Shown: positions 42,243-50,190, counted from the first letter of the stretch. The stretch: 53,451 bases of DNA from Streptomyces purpureus (GCF_014648195.1 NZ_BMQQ01000017.1:1-53451); one strand, 5' to 3'. A program made the numbers and translations. Notes: generated from the letters alone by a model not told the origin.

Positions 42243-42811
42243 CAGGGTCTCCCTCCCACCCCGACCCGGGCCATGATCTCGCACAGGGCCCGGTCGTCGA
42301 ATATCCGTGACGTCGGTATGCGCACGGTGGTGCGGCGTCTGCCCGTCACGGGGTGACCGGCCAGGTTGATCCAGTAGCAGCAGTGGCGCAGGTCGAGCCG
42401 GTCGTGGCCGGCCCGTACCCATTCGTCCTGGGTTCGGGGCACGAGCATCACGACGAGGATCTTGTGCACCGAGACGGGGCTGCGGGCCAGCTTCACCAGG
42501 TGGTCGTTGTCGAGGGTGAAGGAGAACGCGGCCCCTGGGGGGTGTGGGGCGATCTGGTAGGTGCATTTGAGCTGGACCTTGATGGTGACTTCGTCGTCGA
42601 CGGTGTGGCCGGGGGCGCTGTGGCTCACGTGCCAGTCGATGCCGTTGTCCGGAAAGGGTTGTGCGAGCGAGCAGCCGGCGGCGGCCGCGACCGCGTGGAG
42701 GTAGCCCACCTGGAGGGTCTCCATGCAGGCGGTGGTGGCGAGCGCTCCGCGCAGCGGTGCGGTCCGCTGCGGCAACAGCCCTCCTTGGGGTTCGGGCTGC
42801 GCGAGCGCCAT
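42242..42811 (-). CDS. DUF4365-domain protein, PD-(D/E)XK nuclease-like candidate
   Basis: 189 residues. The region ETLQVGYLHAVAAAAGCSLA, FPDNGIDWHVSHS and EVTIKVQLKCTYQ fits DUF4365, whose acidic residue, Asp and Q-x-K recall the PD-(D/E)XK nuclease core (D in GID, Q-L-K). A Cys/His-containing end (LRHCCYWINLAG) follows. The ATG at 42811 has GGGGAG five bases upstream. Coupled to the 414-residue gene. Family assignment by eye; activity not established. Confidence 0.65.
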   Translation of the reverse strand: MALAQPEPQGGLLPQRTAPLRGALATTACMETLQVGYLHAVAAAAGCSLAQPFPDNGIDWHVSHSAPGHTVDDEVTIKVQLKCTYQIAPHPPGAAFSFTLDNDHLVKLARSPVSVHKILVVMLVPRTQDEWVRAGHDRLDLRHCCYWINLAGHPVTGRRRTTVRIPTSRIFDDRALCEIMARVGVGGRP

Positions 42812-42984
42812 GGGGCTCCCCGTACCTTCCGGGCCGTTCCGATCGATTTTTCCGAGACGGGGCGTCAACTCACGTCCCGTCATCTGTGTTGTCACCGCGT
42901 TGCGTACAGGGCAAACAGGCCGGGTATCACCGGTTCGGGCAGTGGGACGACGCCATCTGCCAGCTACGTGCGAGGAGTTCGGCG

Positions 42985-43713
42985 ATGACGCTGTGGTACG
43001 AGGGCCCCTTGGCCTCATTCGACACGGAGACCACGGGAGTTGACGTCGAGGAGGACCGGATCGTCTCGGCCGCTCTCGTCGTCCAGGATGCGGCCGGGTC
43101 GCGGCCGCGGGTGAGTCGCTGGCTGGTGAATCCGGGGGTGCCGGTGCCGGCCGAGGCGATAGCGGTGCATGGTCTGACGGAGGATCATCTGCGGTGCAAC
43201 GGGCGCTGGCCGGCGCCGGTGATGGAGGAGATAGGCCGGGCGCTGGCGGAGCAGTGTGCCGCGGGGCGGCCGATAGTGGTGATGAACGCGCCGTTCGACC
43301 TGACGATGCTGGACCGGGAGCTGCGGCGCCATCGGGCTTCGCCGCTGGCGCGGTATCTGGAGAATGTGCCGCTGTGTGTGCTGGACCCGAGGGTTCTGGA
43401 CAAGCATCTGGACCGGTATCGCAAGGGGCGGCGCACGCTGACCGATCTGTGTGCGCAGTACGGGGTGGAGCTGGCGGGGGCGCATGACGCGGCCGCGGAC
43501 GCGACGGCGGCCTTGGAGCTCGTGCGGGCGGTGGCGCGGCGGTTCGCCGGCCGTCTGGAGCGGTTGTCCCCGGCGGAGCTGCACACGTTGCAGGCGGTGT
43601 GGCACGCGGCGCAGGCGCGGGGGTTGCAGGCGTGGTTCGCGCGGAACGGCACGCCGGAGGCGGTCGATCCGGCCTGGCCGTTGCGGCCGGAACTCCCGGC
43701 GGCCGCGGCGTGA
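42985..43713 (+). CDS. DnaQ-like 3'-5' exonuclease (DEDD family)
   Basis: 242 residues with Exo I ASFDTETTGVDVEEDRIVSA, Exo II IVVMNAPFDLTMLDREL and Exo III HDAAADATAALELV, giving the D, E, D and final D ligands plus His (DEDDh type). The last 55 residues (LSPAELHTLQAVWHAAQARG) form a helical tail seen in stand-alone Streptomyces homologues. ATG 42985 has GAGGAG eight bases upstream. It is divergent from the DUF4365 pair across 173 bases. It could degrade DNA or RNA; the replicative epsilon role is not implied. Confidence 0.92.
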   Translation: MTLWYEGPLASFDTETTGVDVEEDRIVSAALVVQDAAGSRPRVSRWLVNPGVPVPAEAIAVHGLTEDHLRCNGRWPAPVMEEIGRALAEQCAAGRPIVVMNAPFDLTMLDRELRRHRASPLARYLENVPLCVLDPRVLDKHLDRYRKGRRTLTDLCAQYGVELAGAHDAAADATAALELVRAVARRFAGRLERLSPAELHTLQAVWHAAQARGLQAWFARNGTPEAVDPAWPLRPELPAAAA

Positions 43714-43734
43714 TTCATGGCGCGGAGGGTGCAA

Positions 43735-43767
43735 AAAGGGCCGGTCCGCTGTGCGGACCGGCCCTTT
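43735..43767. terminator. Terminator between exonuclease gene and tRNA-Val
   Basis: AAAGGGCCGGTCCG and CGGACCGGCCCTTT form a perfect 14-bp stem with a 5-base loop, with A-run before and T-run after. Usable from both strands. Confidence 0.9.
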
Positions 43768-43772
43768 CCCGG

Positions 43773-43844
43773 TGGGCGATACTGGGTTCGAACCAGTGAC
43801 CTCTTCGGTGTGAACGAAGCGCTCTCCCACTGAGCTAATCGCCC
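43773..43844 (-). tRNA. tRNA-Val(CAC), copy 1
   Basis: On the minus strand GGGCGATTAGCTCAG begins a full 72-base cloverleaf. The acceptor pairs GGGCGAT with ATCGCCC, the anticodon loop is TTCACAC (CAC, reading GTG), and the T-loop is TTCGAAC. CCA is not encoded. Identical to the copy at 46445. Confidence 0.97.
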
Positions 43845-43905
43845 GGGAACGGGTTGAACCATACAGGTCCCGGCGGGTTCCGTTCAAACTCGTTGCGGGG
43901 GCAGG

Positions 43906-43930
43906 TGAGTACTCAGCCGGGATCTGAGTA
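43906..43930 (+). promoter_or_regulatory. TGAGTACTCA palindrome with a second CTGAGTA half
   Basis: TGAGTACTCA (43906-43915) is a perfect palindrome and CTGAGTA follows at 43924-43930, ending 44 bases before the membrane-protein ATG. The spacing suggests an operator or promoter part; the binding protein is unknown to me. Confidence 0.4.
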
Positions 43931-43974
43931 TCCCCGCCCATGCCGAGGGGTGTGCTCTGGGCCACACTCCTGGC

Positions 43975-46374
43975 ATGTCCACTGCCCTGCCGCCCGCCGA
44001 GGAGCTGGCGCTGGTCGACCGTGAGCTGGCTCAACTCGATGCCCGCCGGTCCCAGTTGCTGGCCCGCCGTGCCTGGCTGCTGCATGTCCTGCACCCGCCC
44101 GTTCCCGCCGCGCAACCGAAGGCCTGGGGCCCGCGCGCCGAGGCTTCACCGCCCAGCGTGCAGAACGTTCTACTCACGCTCGGCGGGGTCCTGCTGACGG
44201 TCGCGGCTGTTGCGTTCACCCTGGTCAGCTGGGGTCATCTGGGCATCGGCGGCCGGGCCGCGGTGCTGGCCGTGGTGACGGTGGCGACGCTCGGCGCGCC
44301 CGTGCCGCTGCTGCGTCGCGGTCTGGTGTCGACGGCGGAGTCGGTGGCGGCGCTGGGTCTGGTGCTGACGGTCCTGGACGCGTACGCGCTGTACCGGGTC
44401 GCGCTGCCGGGGTCCGGCGCGGTCGGGTACACGGCGGCCGCTGCGTCTGTGCTGTGCGGGGTGTGGGCGGCGTACGGGCTGGTGCTCGGGCGGCTGAGGA
44501 TTCCGCTGCCGGCCTCGGTGGCCGTGGCGGGGCTTCCCCTGCCGTTGTGGGCGCTGGCGGCGGACGCGGGCGGTCTGGTGCTGGGCTGGGCGGCGCTGGT
44601 GACGGCGGCCGGGACGGCCGTGGTGGCGGAGCGGGCGACGGCCCGGATCGCGGTCCGTGTCGTGGCTCTGACGGTCGGGGGCGGGATGGGCGGCTGGGCG
44701 CTGCTCGCGGGTGTCTGGTTCTCGGTGAGTGCCGGGTCCGTGGCGGCCGCTTTCGCGCCGGGGGCGCTGCTGCTGGCCGCGGGGGCCGTGGCGGTGTACG
44801 CGACCTGGCGGACGCCGGCCGCGTCGACGGCCGGTGCCGTGGTGGCGGGCCTGGCGGCGGTGGCCGCGGTGGGCGGGGTGCTGCGTGCTGCCGTCCCCTC
44901 CGACTGGGCGGTCCTGGCCTATCTGCTGTGCGGGGTGGCGCTGCTGGCGGCTCCGCAGCGGGTGCGGCAGGGCTTCACGATCGCGTCGGGGACGGTCGCG
45001 GCCGTCTCGGTGGCGTGGGCGCTGCCGGCGGTGGCGCTGGTGCTGGCGGTCCCGCTGACGACGCTGAACGGGGTCTGGGCGGGTGCCCCTGCCTTCCCCC
45101 ACACCGAGCCGGCGGCTCCGCTGGTGCTGCTGACGGCCGCGACGGCGCTGGTCTGGTTCCCGTACGTGTGGTCCCGCTGCGTTGCGCTGGCTCTCGCCTG
45201 TGCGACGGTCCTGCTGGTGGCCGGTCCGAGCCTGGCGTCGTTCCTGGTGACGACGGCGGCGGCCTTGGCGGTCGCGTCCCGGCCGGGGCTGCTGACATGG
45301 GGCGTGGGCCGGGGGCCGGCGGCGGCGCGGGAGTCCACCTCGGAGGATGCCTCGGACGGTGTTTCCGCCGAAACGGAGCCGGCCACGGTCTCGGGTCGTC
45401 CGTCGCCGGAGGGGGCGCTCGCCGTCACCGCGCTGGTGTGCGCTCTGGTGACGGCCGTCGGCGGGGCTGTGCTGGCTCTGGGGACGCGGTCGGCGACGTT
45501 CGTCGCCCTGGGGGTGCTCTGCGCGCTGTTCGCCGGGGTCGCGGTGGCCGCTGCCGAAGCCGTACGGACCGTGGCCGCCTGCTCGGCCGTCGTCGCCGCC
45601 ACGGGGCTGGTCGCGGCAGGCGCCGCGGCCGCCGGACTGCCGGTGCACCAGGCGGCGCTCGCGCTGCTCGCCGTGCCCGCCGCCACGGCGGCCTTGGGTG
45701 CCCGGCTGCGGCGGCACCCCGTCGCGCTGCCGGTGGAGGTGACCGGGGCCGCGGCAGGCCTGCTCGCGGTCGGGCTCGCCGTGCCGCGTCCTGCGTATCT
45801 GGCACTGGTGCTCGCGCTGGGCGGGGTCGTGGCCGCGGCGACGGCCGTGCGGGAGGAACGCCGGCCGGTCGCCGGATGGGTCGCGGGCGGGCTCTTCCTG
45901 CTGGCGACCTGGGTGCGGCTGGGTGCCTGGGAGGTCTCGGCGCCGGAGGCGTACACCCTGCCGGTCACCGTTCCGGCACTCGCCGTCGGGGTGCTGCGGC
46001 GCCGGCGGGACGCTCAGGTCTCGTCGTGGACGGCGTACGGTCCGGGTCTCGCCGCGACGCTCCTGCCGAGTCTCGCCGCGGCCTGGGGTGACGACCACTG
46101 GCCGCGGCCGCTGCTCCTGGGGGCCGGCGCGCTGCTGGTCACTCTGGCCGGTGCCCGGCTGCGGCTCCAGGCTCCGCTGGTTCTCGGCGGGATCGTCCTC
46201 GGCCTCGACGCCCTGCACGAGCTGGCGCCGTACGTGGTCCAGGCCGTCGGCGCGCTGCCCCGCTGGCTGCCGCCGCTGCTGGCCGGGCTGCTGCTGCTCG
46301 CCGTGGGTGCCACCTACGAGCAGCGGCTGCGGGACGCGCGGCGGCTGCGCGAGCGGCTCGGCCGGCTGCACTGA
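43975..46374 (+). CDS. Large polytopic membrane protein (SCO7613-like), function unknown
   Basis: 799 residues. An N-terminal soluble helix pair (EELALVDRELAQLDARRSQL) precedes more than 20 hydrophobic segments made mostly of Ala, Val, Leu and Gly, with one Ser/Glu-rich cytoplasmic loop near residues 450-480. The C-terminus is basic (YEQRLRDARRLRERLGRLH). No transport or enzyme motif stands out. The ATG at 43975 has no clear ribosome site, so the mRNA may be leaderless. It is framed by two identical tRNA-Val genes on the other strand. Confidence 0.85.
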   Translation: MSTALPPAEELALVDRELAQLDARRSQLLARRAWLLHVLHPPVPAAQPKAWGPRAEASPPSVQNVLLTLGGVLLTVAAVAFTLVSWGHLGIGGRAAVLAVVTVATLGAPVPLLRRGLVSTAESVAALGLVLTVLDAYALYRVALPGSGAVGYTAAAASVLCGVWAAYGLVLGRLRIPLPASVAVAGLPLPLWALAADAGGLVLGWAALVTAAGTAVVAERATARIAVRVVALTVGGGMGGWALLAGVWFSVSAGSVAAAFAPGALLLAAGAVAVYATWRTPAASTAGAVVAGLAAVAAVGGVLRAAVPSDWAVLAYLLCGVALLAAPQRVRQGFTIASGTVAAVSVAWALPAVALVLAVPLTTLNGVWAGAPAFPHTEPAAPLVLLTAATALVWFPYVWSRCVALALACATVLLVAGPSLASFLVTTAAALAVASRPGLLTWGVGRGPAAARESTSEDASDGVSAETEPATVSGRPSPEGALAVTALVCALVTAVGGAVLALGTRSATFVALGVLCALFAGVAVAAAEAVRTVAACSAVVAATGLVAAGAAAAGLPVHQAALALLAVPAATAALGARLRRHPVALPVEVTGAAAGLLAVGLAVPRPAYLALVLALGGVVAAATAVREERRPVAGWVAGGLFLLATWVRLGAWEVSAPEAYTLPVTVPALAVGVLRRRRDAQVSSWTAYGPGLAATLLPSLAAAWGDDHWPRPLLLGAGALLVTLAGARLRLQAPLVLGGIVLGLDALHELAPYVVQAVGALPRWLPPLLAGLLLLAVGATYEQRLRDARRLRERLGRLH

Positions 46375-46376
46375 GT

Positions 46377-46437
46377 CCGGCCCCCTCAGGGGGCCGGGCA
46401 CGACGAAGGCCCTGGAGGAGATCCTCCAGGGCCTTCG
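46377..46437. terminator. Two tandem hairpins after the large membrane protein
   Basis: CCGGCCCCC/GGGGGCCGG (46377-46397) and then CGAAGGCCCTGGAGGA/TCCTCCAGGGCCTTCG (46404-46437, 16-bp perfect stem). They lie between the stop and tRNA-Val copy 2 and may serve both strands. Confidence 0.8.
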
Positions 46438-46444
46438 ATCCGGG

Positions 46445-46516
46445 TGGGCGATACTGGGTTCGAACCAGTGACCTCTTCGGTGTGAACGAAGCGCTCTCCC
46501 ACTGAGCTAATCGCCC
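46445..46516 (-). tRNA. tRNA-Val(CAC), copy 2
   Basis: Same 72-base sequence and CAC anticodon as copy 1. Identity extends to 77 bases (46443-46519 against 43771-43847). CCA is not encoded. Confidence 0.97.
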
Positions 46517-46570
46517 GGGCGCACCGCAAACATTACCGCATGTCAGCGGGGCCTTTGACCATCAGGAGGG

Positions 46571-47026
46571 TCAGCGGTCGATGTTCCAGGGCAGGGCGAG
46601 GCCGTACTTCCAGAGGTAGATGCCCACCAGGACGGCGACGATGACCAGACCGACCGTTGTCAGGATGATGTTCCGGCGCCGCACCTTGGGGTCGAGCGCC
46701 TTCTGCGCCGCCTCGGTCACCTTCCGCTTCGTCCAGCGCAGCACCAGCTGGGCCCAGACGAACTCGGTGGCCCAGATGGCCATGCCACCGAAGATCACCA
46801 CCCAGCCCGGTCCTGGCAGCACCAGCATCGCGACGCCCGCGCCGACGACGGCCAGGCCGACCACGAAGACTCCGACCTGCCAGCTCAGGTGGAGTGTTCG
46901 GCGCGCTTTGATGAAGTCTGGCGCCCGGGAGCCGAGCGGCGGCTCCTCTTCGGTCACGTCCCCCGTCGCGGCGGCCTTGGTCCCGGGCCCGGCGACCTTT
47001 CCCCGCTCGTCACTCTCCGCATTCAT
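46571..47026 (-). CDS. PGPGW/TIGR02611-type membrane protein
   Basis: 151 residues. A charged N-terminus precedes helices WQVGVFVVGLAVVGAGVAML and IILTTVGLVIVAVLVGIYLW, with the defining VLPGPGWVVIFGGMAIWATE between. Function unknown to me; the family is widespread in actinobacteria. ATG at 47026. It is divergent from ssgB across 189 bases. Confidence 0.85.
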   Translation of the reverse strand: MNAESDERGKVAGPGTKAAATGDVTEEEPPLGSRAPDFIKARRTLHLSWQVGVFVVGLAVVGAGVAMLVLPGPGWVVIFGGMAIWATEFVWAQLVLRWTKRKVTEAAQKALDPKVRRRNIILTTVGLVIVAVLVGIYLWKYGLALPWNIDR

Positions 47027-47215
47027 GACCCCAACCTACCGGACCGCGCCGATGTACCCGAATGGCGGTACGAGCGGAAGTTGCACACCGCCATACGAGC
47101 TACCTGAAGGATCACAAAACAGACAGAGGGGTTTACAACGGCACCGTAGGTGGCATGTCGATTTCGCCGACGTGCGAATCCCCGAGCGCACACTGAGCGA
47201 AAGGCCCTGGCGCTT

Positions 47216-47629
47216 ATGAACACCACGGTCAGCTGCGAGCTGCACCTGCGCCTCGTTGTGTCGAGCGAGTCCTCACTGCCTGTACCCGCGGGCCTGCGGT
47301 ATGACACGGCCGATCCCTATGCCGTGCACGCCACCTTCCACACCGGTGCCGAAGAGACGGTCGAGTGGGTCTTCGCCCGCGATCTTCTCGCCGAAGGTCT
47401 GCACCGGCCCACCGGCACCGGCGACGTCCGCGTCTGGCCGTCGCGCAGCCATGGTCAAGGCGTCGTCTGCATCGCGCTGAGCTCCCCTGAAGGCGAAGCC
47501 CTGCTCGAGGCCCCGGCGCGCGCCCTGGAGTCGTTCCTGAAGCGGACCGACGCCGCGGTGCCACCCGGCACCGAGCATCGCCACTTCGACCTTGACACGG
47601 AGCTCTCCCACATCCTGGCCGAAAGCTGA
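47216..47629 (+). CDS. ssgB: Sporulation septum regulator SsgB
   Basis: 137 residues starting MNTTVSCELHLRLVVSSESS; the sequence agrees with the almost invariant Streptomyces SsgB as I know it. SsgB marks future septum sites in aerial hyphae and recruits FtsZ there. ATG 47216 has only a weak AAGG upstream. The 189-base upstream region contains GTTTACAACGGCACCGTAGG, which could hold a developmental promoter, but I could not fit a consensus convincingly. The gene identifies the source as a sporulating actinomycete. Confidence 0.96.
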   Translation: MNTTVSCELHLRLVVSSESSLPVPAGLRYDTADPYAVHATFHTGAEETVEWVFARDLLAEGLHRPTGTGDVRVWPSRSHGQGVVCIALSSPEGEALLEAPARALESFLKRTDAAVPPGTEHRHFDLDTELSHILAES

Positions 47630-47647
47630 GCCAGGCCGAGAGCCGCA

Positions 47648-47678
47648 CGGCGCCGTCCGACTCGGGGCGACGGCGCCG
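47648..47678 (+). terminator. First hairpin after ssgB
   Basis: CGGCGCCGTC and GACGGCGCCG form a perfect 10-bp stem around 11 bases, 18 bases past the ssgB stop. Confidence 0.65.
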
Positions 47679-47702
47679 CGCGGACAACCCCCTACGGCGG
47701 GC

Positions 47703-47745
47703 GTCGGCGCCGTCACCGCGAAGCCACCGCGGTGACGGCGCCGAC
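47703..47745 (+). terminator. Second hairpin after ssgB
   Basis: GTCGGCGCCGTCACCGCG and CGCGGTGACGGCGCCGAC form a perfect 18-bp stem around 7 bases. Its core (GGCGCCGTC/GACGGCGCC) is the same as in the first hairpin, so alternative pairing between them is possible. The remainder of the 323-base gap to 47952 is GC-rich with a TAGAGT at 47899-47904 that could be a -10 for the next gene. Confidence 0.7.
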
Positions 47746-47952
47746 GTGCTTTCCGGCCCGCCCTCGCCCGTACCGCCCCGGCGCCTTCCGTAGGGCCTCG
47801 GTGGGGCCTCCGGCGCGGTTTTCGGCCCCGGCAGGGATGGTTCGGGCCCTCTTGGGGCCCGGTTTCGGACCGCCCCGGGTCCCTCGTGCCCAAGCCGCTA
47901 GAGTCAGCGCAATCCGGCGGGCGCCCGCCCGCAGCTGGCCAGGGAGCGAAGC

Positions 47953-48510
47953 GTGCTGATCCCCCACGACACCCGGATCGCCCTCGACACCGTCGTCGAT
48001 CTGATGAACACCGCGCCGCAGGGCGGGCGGGGCGACGAGCTCGGGGACGTACCGGCGCTGGGCGTGTTCGTGCGCGCGCACGACATCAGCGACGTGGGTG
48101 AGCTCGGGGAACGCGACCTGAAGGCCGTCCGGGAGGTGCGGGAACGGTTCGCCGCGGTGTTCGCGGCGCCGGACGCCCGGGTCGCGGCCGCGCTGATCAA
48201 TCAGCTGGTGGCCGCCGCGGGCACGACGCCGCAGCTCACCGACCATGACGGCTACGACTGGCATGTGCACTACTTCGCGCCCGGCGCGTCGGTGGCGGAC
48301 CATCTGGCCGCCGACTGCGGCATGGCCCTCGCCTTCATCGTGGTCGCGGGTGAGCAGGAGCGGCTGCGCCGCTGTGAGGCGCCGGACTGCGGGCGCGCGT
48401 TCGTCGACCTGTCCCGCAACCGCTCGCGCCGCTACTGCGACAGCCGGACGTGCGGTAACCGGCTCCATGTGGCCGCGTACCGGGCGCGGCGCAAGGAAGC
48501 CGCGGGCTGA
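47953..48510 (+). CDS. CGNR zinc-finger (ABATE-type) putative regulator
   Basis: 185 residues. The N-terminal ABATE-like domain has LDTVVDLMNTAPQGG and ALINQLVAAAGTTPQL; the C-terminal treble-clef finger is RRCEAPDCGRAFVDLSRNRS followed by YCDSRTCGNRLHVAAYR, giving the CGNR signature and four Cys ligands. Such proteins are taken to be stress-linked transcription regulators. GTG 47953 has GGGAG seven bases upstream. Confidence 0.9.
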   Translation: MLIPHDTRIALDTVVDLMNTAPQGGRGDELGDVPALGVFVRAHDISDVGELGERDLKAVREVRERFAAVFAAPDARVAAALINQLVAAAGTTPQLTDHDGYDWHVHYFAPGASVADHLAADCGMALAFIVVAGEQERLRRCEAPDCGRAFVDLSRNRSRRYCDSRTCGNRLHVAAYRARRKEAAG

Positions 48511-48529
48511 GCGCGCCCTCCGGGCCCCT

Positions 48530-48682
48530 TCACAGCAGGAAGAGGTCGTGGACGGACGCCATGAGCAGCAGACAGCCGATCACCGCGAGGAAGATCATCA
48601 GCGGCGGCTGGGAGAGCGCGAAAAGGCAGCCTCGCGGCTCTTCGGTGGGGGCGGGTGACTCGTCCCGCGAGGTATCCAGCAT
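48530..48682 (-). CDS. Small membrane protein, 50 residues
   Basis: From ATG 48682: MLDTSRDESPAPTEEPRGCL, then FALSQPP and one helix LMIFLAVIGCLLLMASVHDL. It resembles short conserved Streptomyces membrane proteins that I recall with the same SQPPLMIFL core. No clear ribosome site; an upstream GTG at 48736 would add 18 residues. Function unknown. Its 3' end is 20 bases from the CGNR gene end. Confidence 0.6.
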   Translation of the reverse strand: MLDTSRDESPAPTEEPRGCLFALSQPPLMIFLAVIGCLLLMASVHDLFLL

Positions 48683-48803
48683 CTCGGGGCGATGATGACG
48701 CAGGACACGGCGTGGTGAACGCTCAACACGCTTCACGGCCCGGGCAGTTCACCGGATCTCGTCTCGCCCCGTGGACGTGTTGCCGAGCCGACGGCCGGGC
48801 CGG

Positions 48804-49241
48804 TCAGATGCCGTGCTTCTTCAGGATGGCCTCGATGTCGCTGAAGTCCTCGCCGGCGTTCGCCGTGGTGTTCGCGGCCCGCGGTGGGGCGGCACGCCCC
48901 AGGGACGGCGCCGACGCGGCTGGGGCGACGGCCTCGGGTCCGGCGGCGGACTTGGCGGCTGCCTTGCGTTCCTTACGGGTGCCGCCCCTGCGCCGCTCGA
49001 CGGTACGGGTCGACATGAACAGCACCCAGGCCGCGCCCAGGATCCCGAAGCCGGCCCACGCGACCGGGCTGAAGGCCGTCCTGGCCAGCCACTCCACGGC
49101 GCCGGTCATGACCAGCCCGAGCGGGACGAGGGAGTAGGCGGCGATCCGCGCGGCGGTGAGGAACCGCTTGCGGTACGCCGTGATCGCCGCGATGCCCAGG
49201 CCGGCCGCGGCCACCGCGGAACAAATGGTCTCGGCAAGCAT
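48804..49241 (-). CDS. Small membrane protein, 145 residues
   Basis: Three helices (ICSAVAAAGLGIAAITAYR, IAAYSLVPLGLVMTGAVEWL, VAWAGFGILGAAWVLFMST) are followed by a basic segment (ERRRGGTRKERKAAAKS), an Ala/Pro linker and an acidic end GEDFSDIEAILKKHGI. The basic-then-acidic soluble tail suggests a cytoplasmic partner. ATG 49241 has GGAGG five bases upstream. I do not know a function. Confidence 0.78.
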   Translation of the reverse strand: MLAETICSAVAAAGLGIAAITAYRKRFLTAARIAAYSLVPLGLVMTGAVEWLARTAFSPVAWAGFGILGAAWVLFMSTRTVERRRGGTRKERKAAAKSAAGPEAVAPAASAPSLGRAAPPRAANTTANAGEDFSDIEAILKKHGI

Positions 49242-49398
49242 CTGGTCCTCCAGGCATGGGGCGATACGTCCCTTCCATCCTGCACCTGCGGGCGCGGCCG
49301 GGGCCACGGCGCGGGGCAGGTTTCAGGGAGATCTCCGGGGCGCGCTCCTCCCCAGGTGCCGGTTGGGCGGGCCGGGACGGGGCTGGAAGACTGGCCCC

Positions 49399-49920
49399 AT
49401 GAGTGACTCGACCCCCGACAGCACCGCCGCCCCCGTCGTCCTGGACGTGTGGTGCGAGCTCCAGTGCTCCGACTGCCACAGCGCCCTGACGGACATCCAC
49501 GCCCTGCGCGAGCGGTACGGGGACCGTCTGGAGGTGCGGCTCCGGCACTTCCCGCTGGAGAAGCACAAGCATGCCTTCGCCGCGGCGCAGGCGGCCGAGG
49601 AGGCGGCGGAGCAGGGCCAGGGCTGGGCGTACGCGGAGGCCGTGCTCGCCCGCACGGAGGAGCTGACCGCGCGCGGCGAGCCGGTGCTGGTCGAGGTGGC
49701 GCGGGAACTGGGTCTGGACGCCGAGGAGTTCGACACGGCGCTGATCGACGGCCGGCACATCCTGATCGTCGACGCGGACCAGGCCGAGGGCAAGGCGATC
49801 GGGGTGACCGGCACCCCCACGTACGTGATCGGCGGCGAGCGCCTGGACGGCGGCAGGAGCCAGGAGGGCCTGCGGGAGCGCATCGAGGCGATCGCGGACC
49901 GTCTGCTGGCGCAGGGCTGA
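49399..49920 (+). CDS. DsbA/FrnE-fold thiol oxidoreductase
   Basis: 173 residues: the thioredoxin-like start VVLDVWCELQCSDCHSAL carries a CSDC active site (C-x-x-C), followed by a helical insert (FAAAQAAEEAAEQGQGWAYA) and the cis-proline loop GVTGTPTYVIGG. No signal peptide, so it acts in the cytoplasm. FrnE-type proteins have isomerase or redox-stress roles. The ATG at 49399 has GGAAG 12 bases upstream. A partner for the VKOR protein is unlikely because of location. Confidence 0.88.
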   Translation: MSDSTPDSTAAPVVLDVWCELQCSDCHSALTDIHALRERYGDRLEVRLRHFPLEKHKHAFAAAQAAEEAAEQGQGWAYAEAVLARTEELTARGEPVLVEVARELGLDAEEFDTALIDGRHILIVDADQAEGKAIGVTGTPTYVIGGERLDGGRSQEGLRERIEAIADRLLAQG

Positions 49921-50190
49921 GGCTGACGGGGGGGGCGGCTCTGGCCCCGTGCCCGGGGCGGCTGTCCGCGCGGGGCACGGGGCTGACGGGGCCGACTCGG
50001 GGCCCGTGCCCGGAGCGGCTGCCCGCGCGGAGCCGAGAGCTGACGGGGGCCGCCTTGCGCTCGGGGCCCGGCCCGGACCGGGTTCCTCGCGCACGGGCCG
50101 AGAACGGACGGGCGCTGGCTCGTCCTCAGCTCCCGTGCGCGGACCGGCTGCCCGCGCGGAGCCGAGACCAGCCGGGGCCGCCCCGGCGAC
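49921..50190. repeat. Degenerate tandem repeat of about 57-65 bp, four units
   Basis: A unit ending in GCTGACGGGGGC recurs with starts near 49921, 49981, 50039, 50101 and 50165. Shared pieces are CCGTGCCCGGAGCGGCTG, CCCGCGCGGAGCCGAGA and GGGGCCGCC. The 314-base gap between the DsbA-type gene and the acetyltransferase contains little else and has no reading frame with a recognisable protein. Confidence 0.65.

Noticed and set aside
42900..42930. TTGCGT-N19-TATCAC as a promoter for the exonuclease gene
   Set aside because: The 19-bp spacer and weak hexamers make it no better than chance.
43771..46519. Integrative element bounded by tRNA direct repeats (att sites)
   Set aside because: The repeats are complete functional tRNAs and the enclosed 2.7 kb has no integrase or other mobility gene.
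47131..47160. Possible stress sigma factor promoter for ssgB (GTTT with a GG-rich -10)
   Set aside because: Spacing and -10 did not match the GTTT-N14-16-GGGTA pattern closely enough to call.
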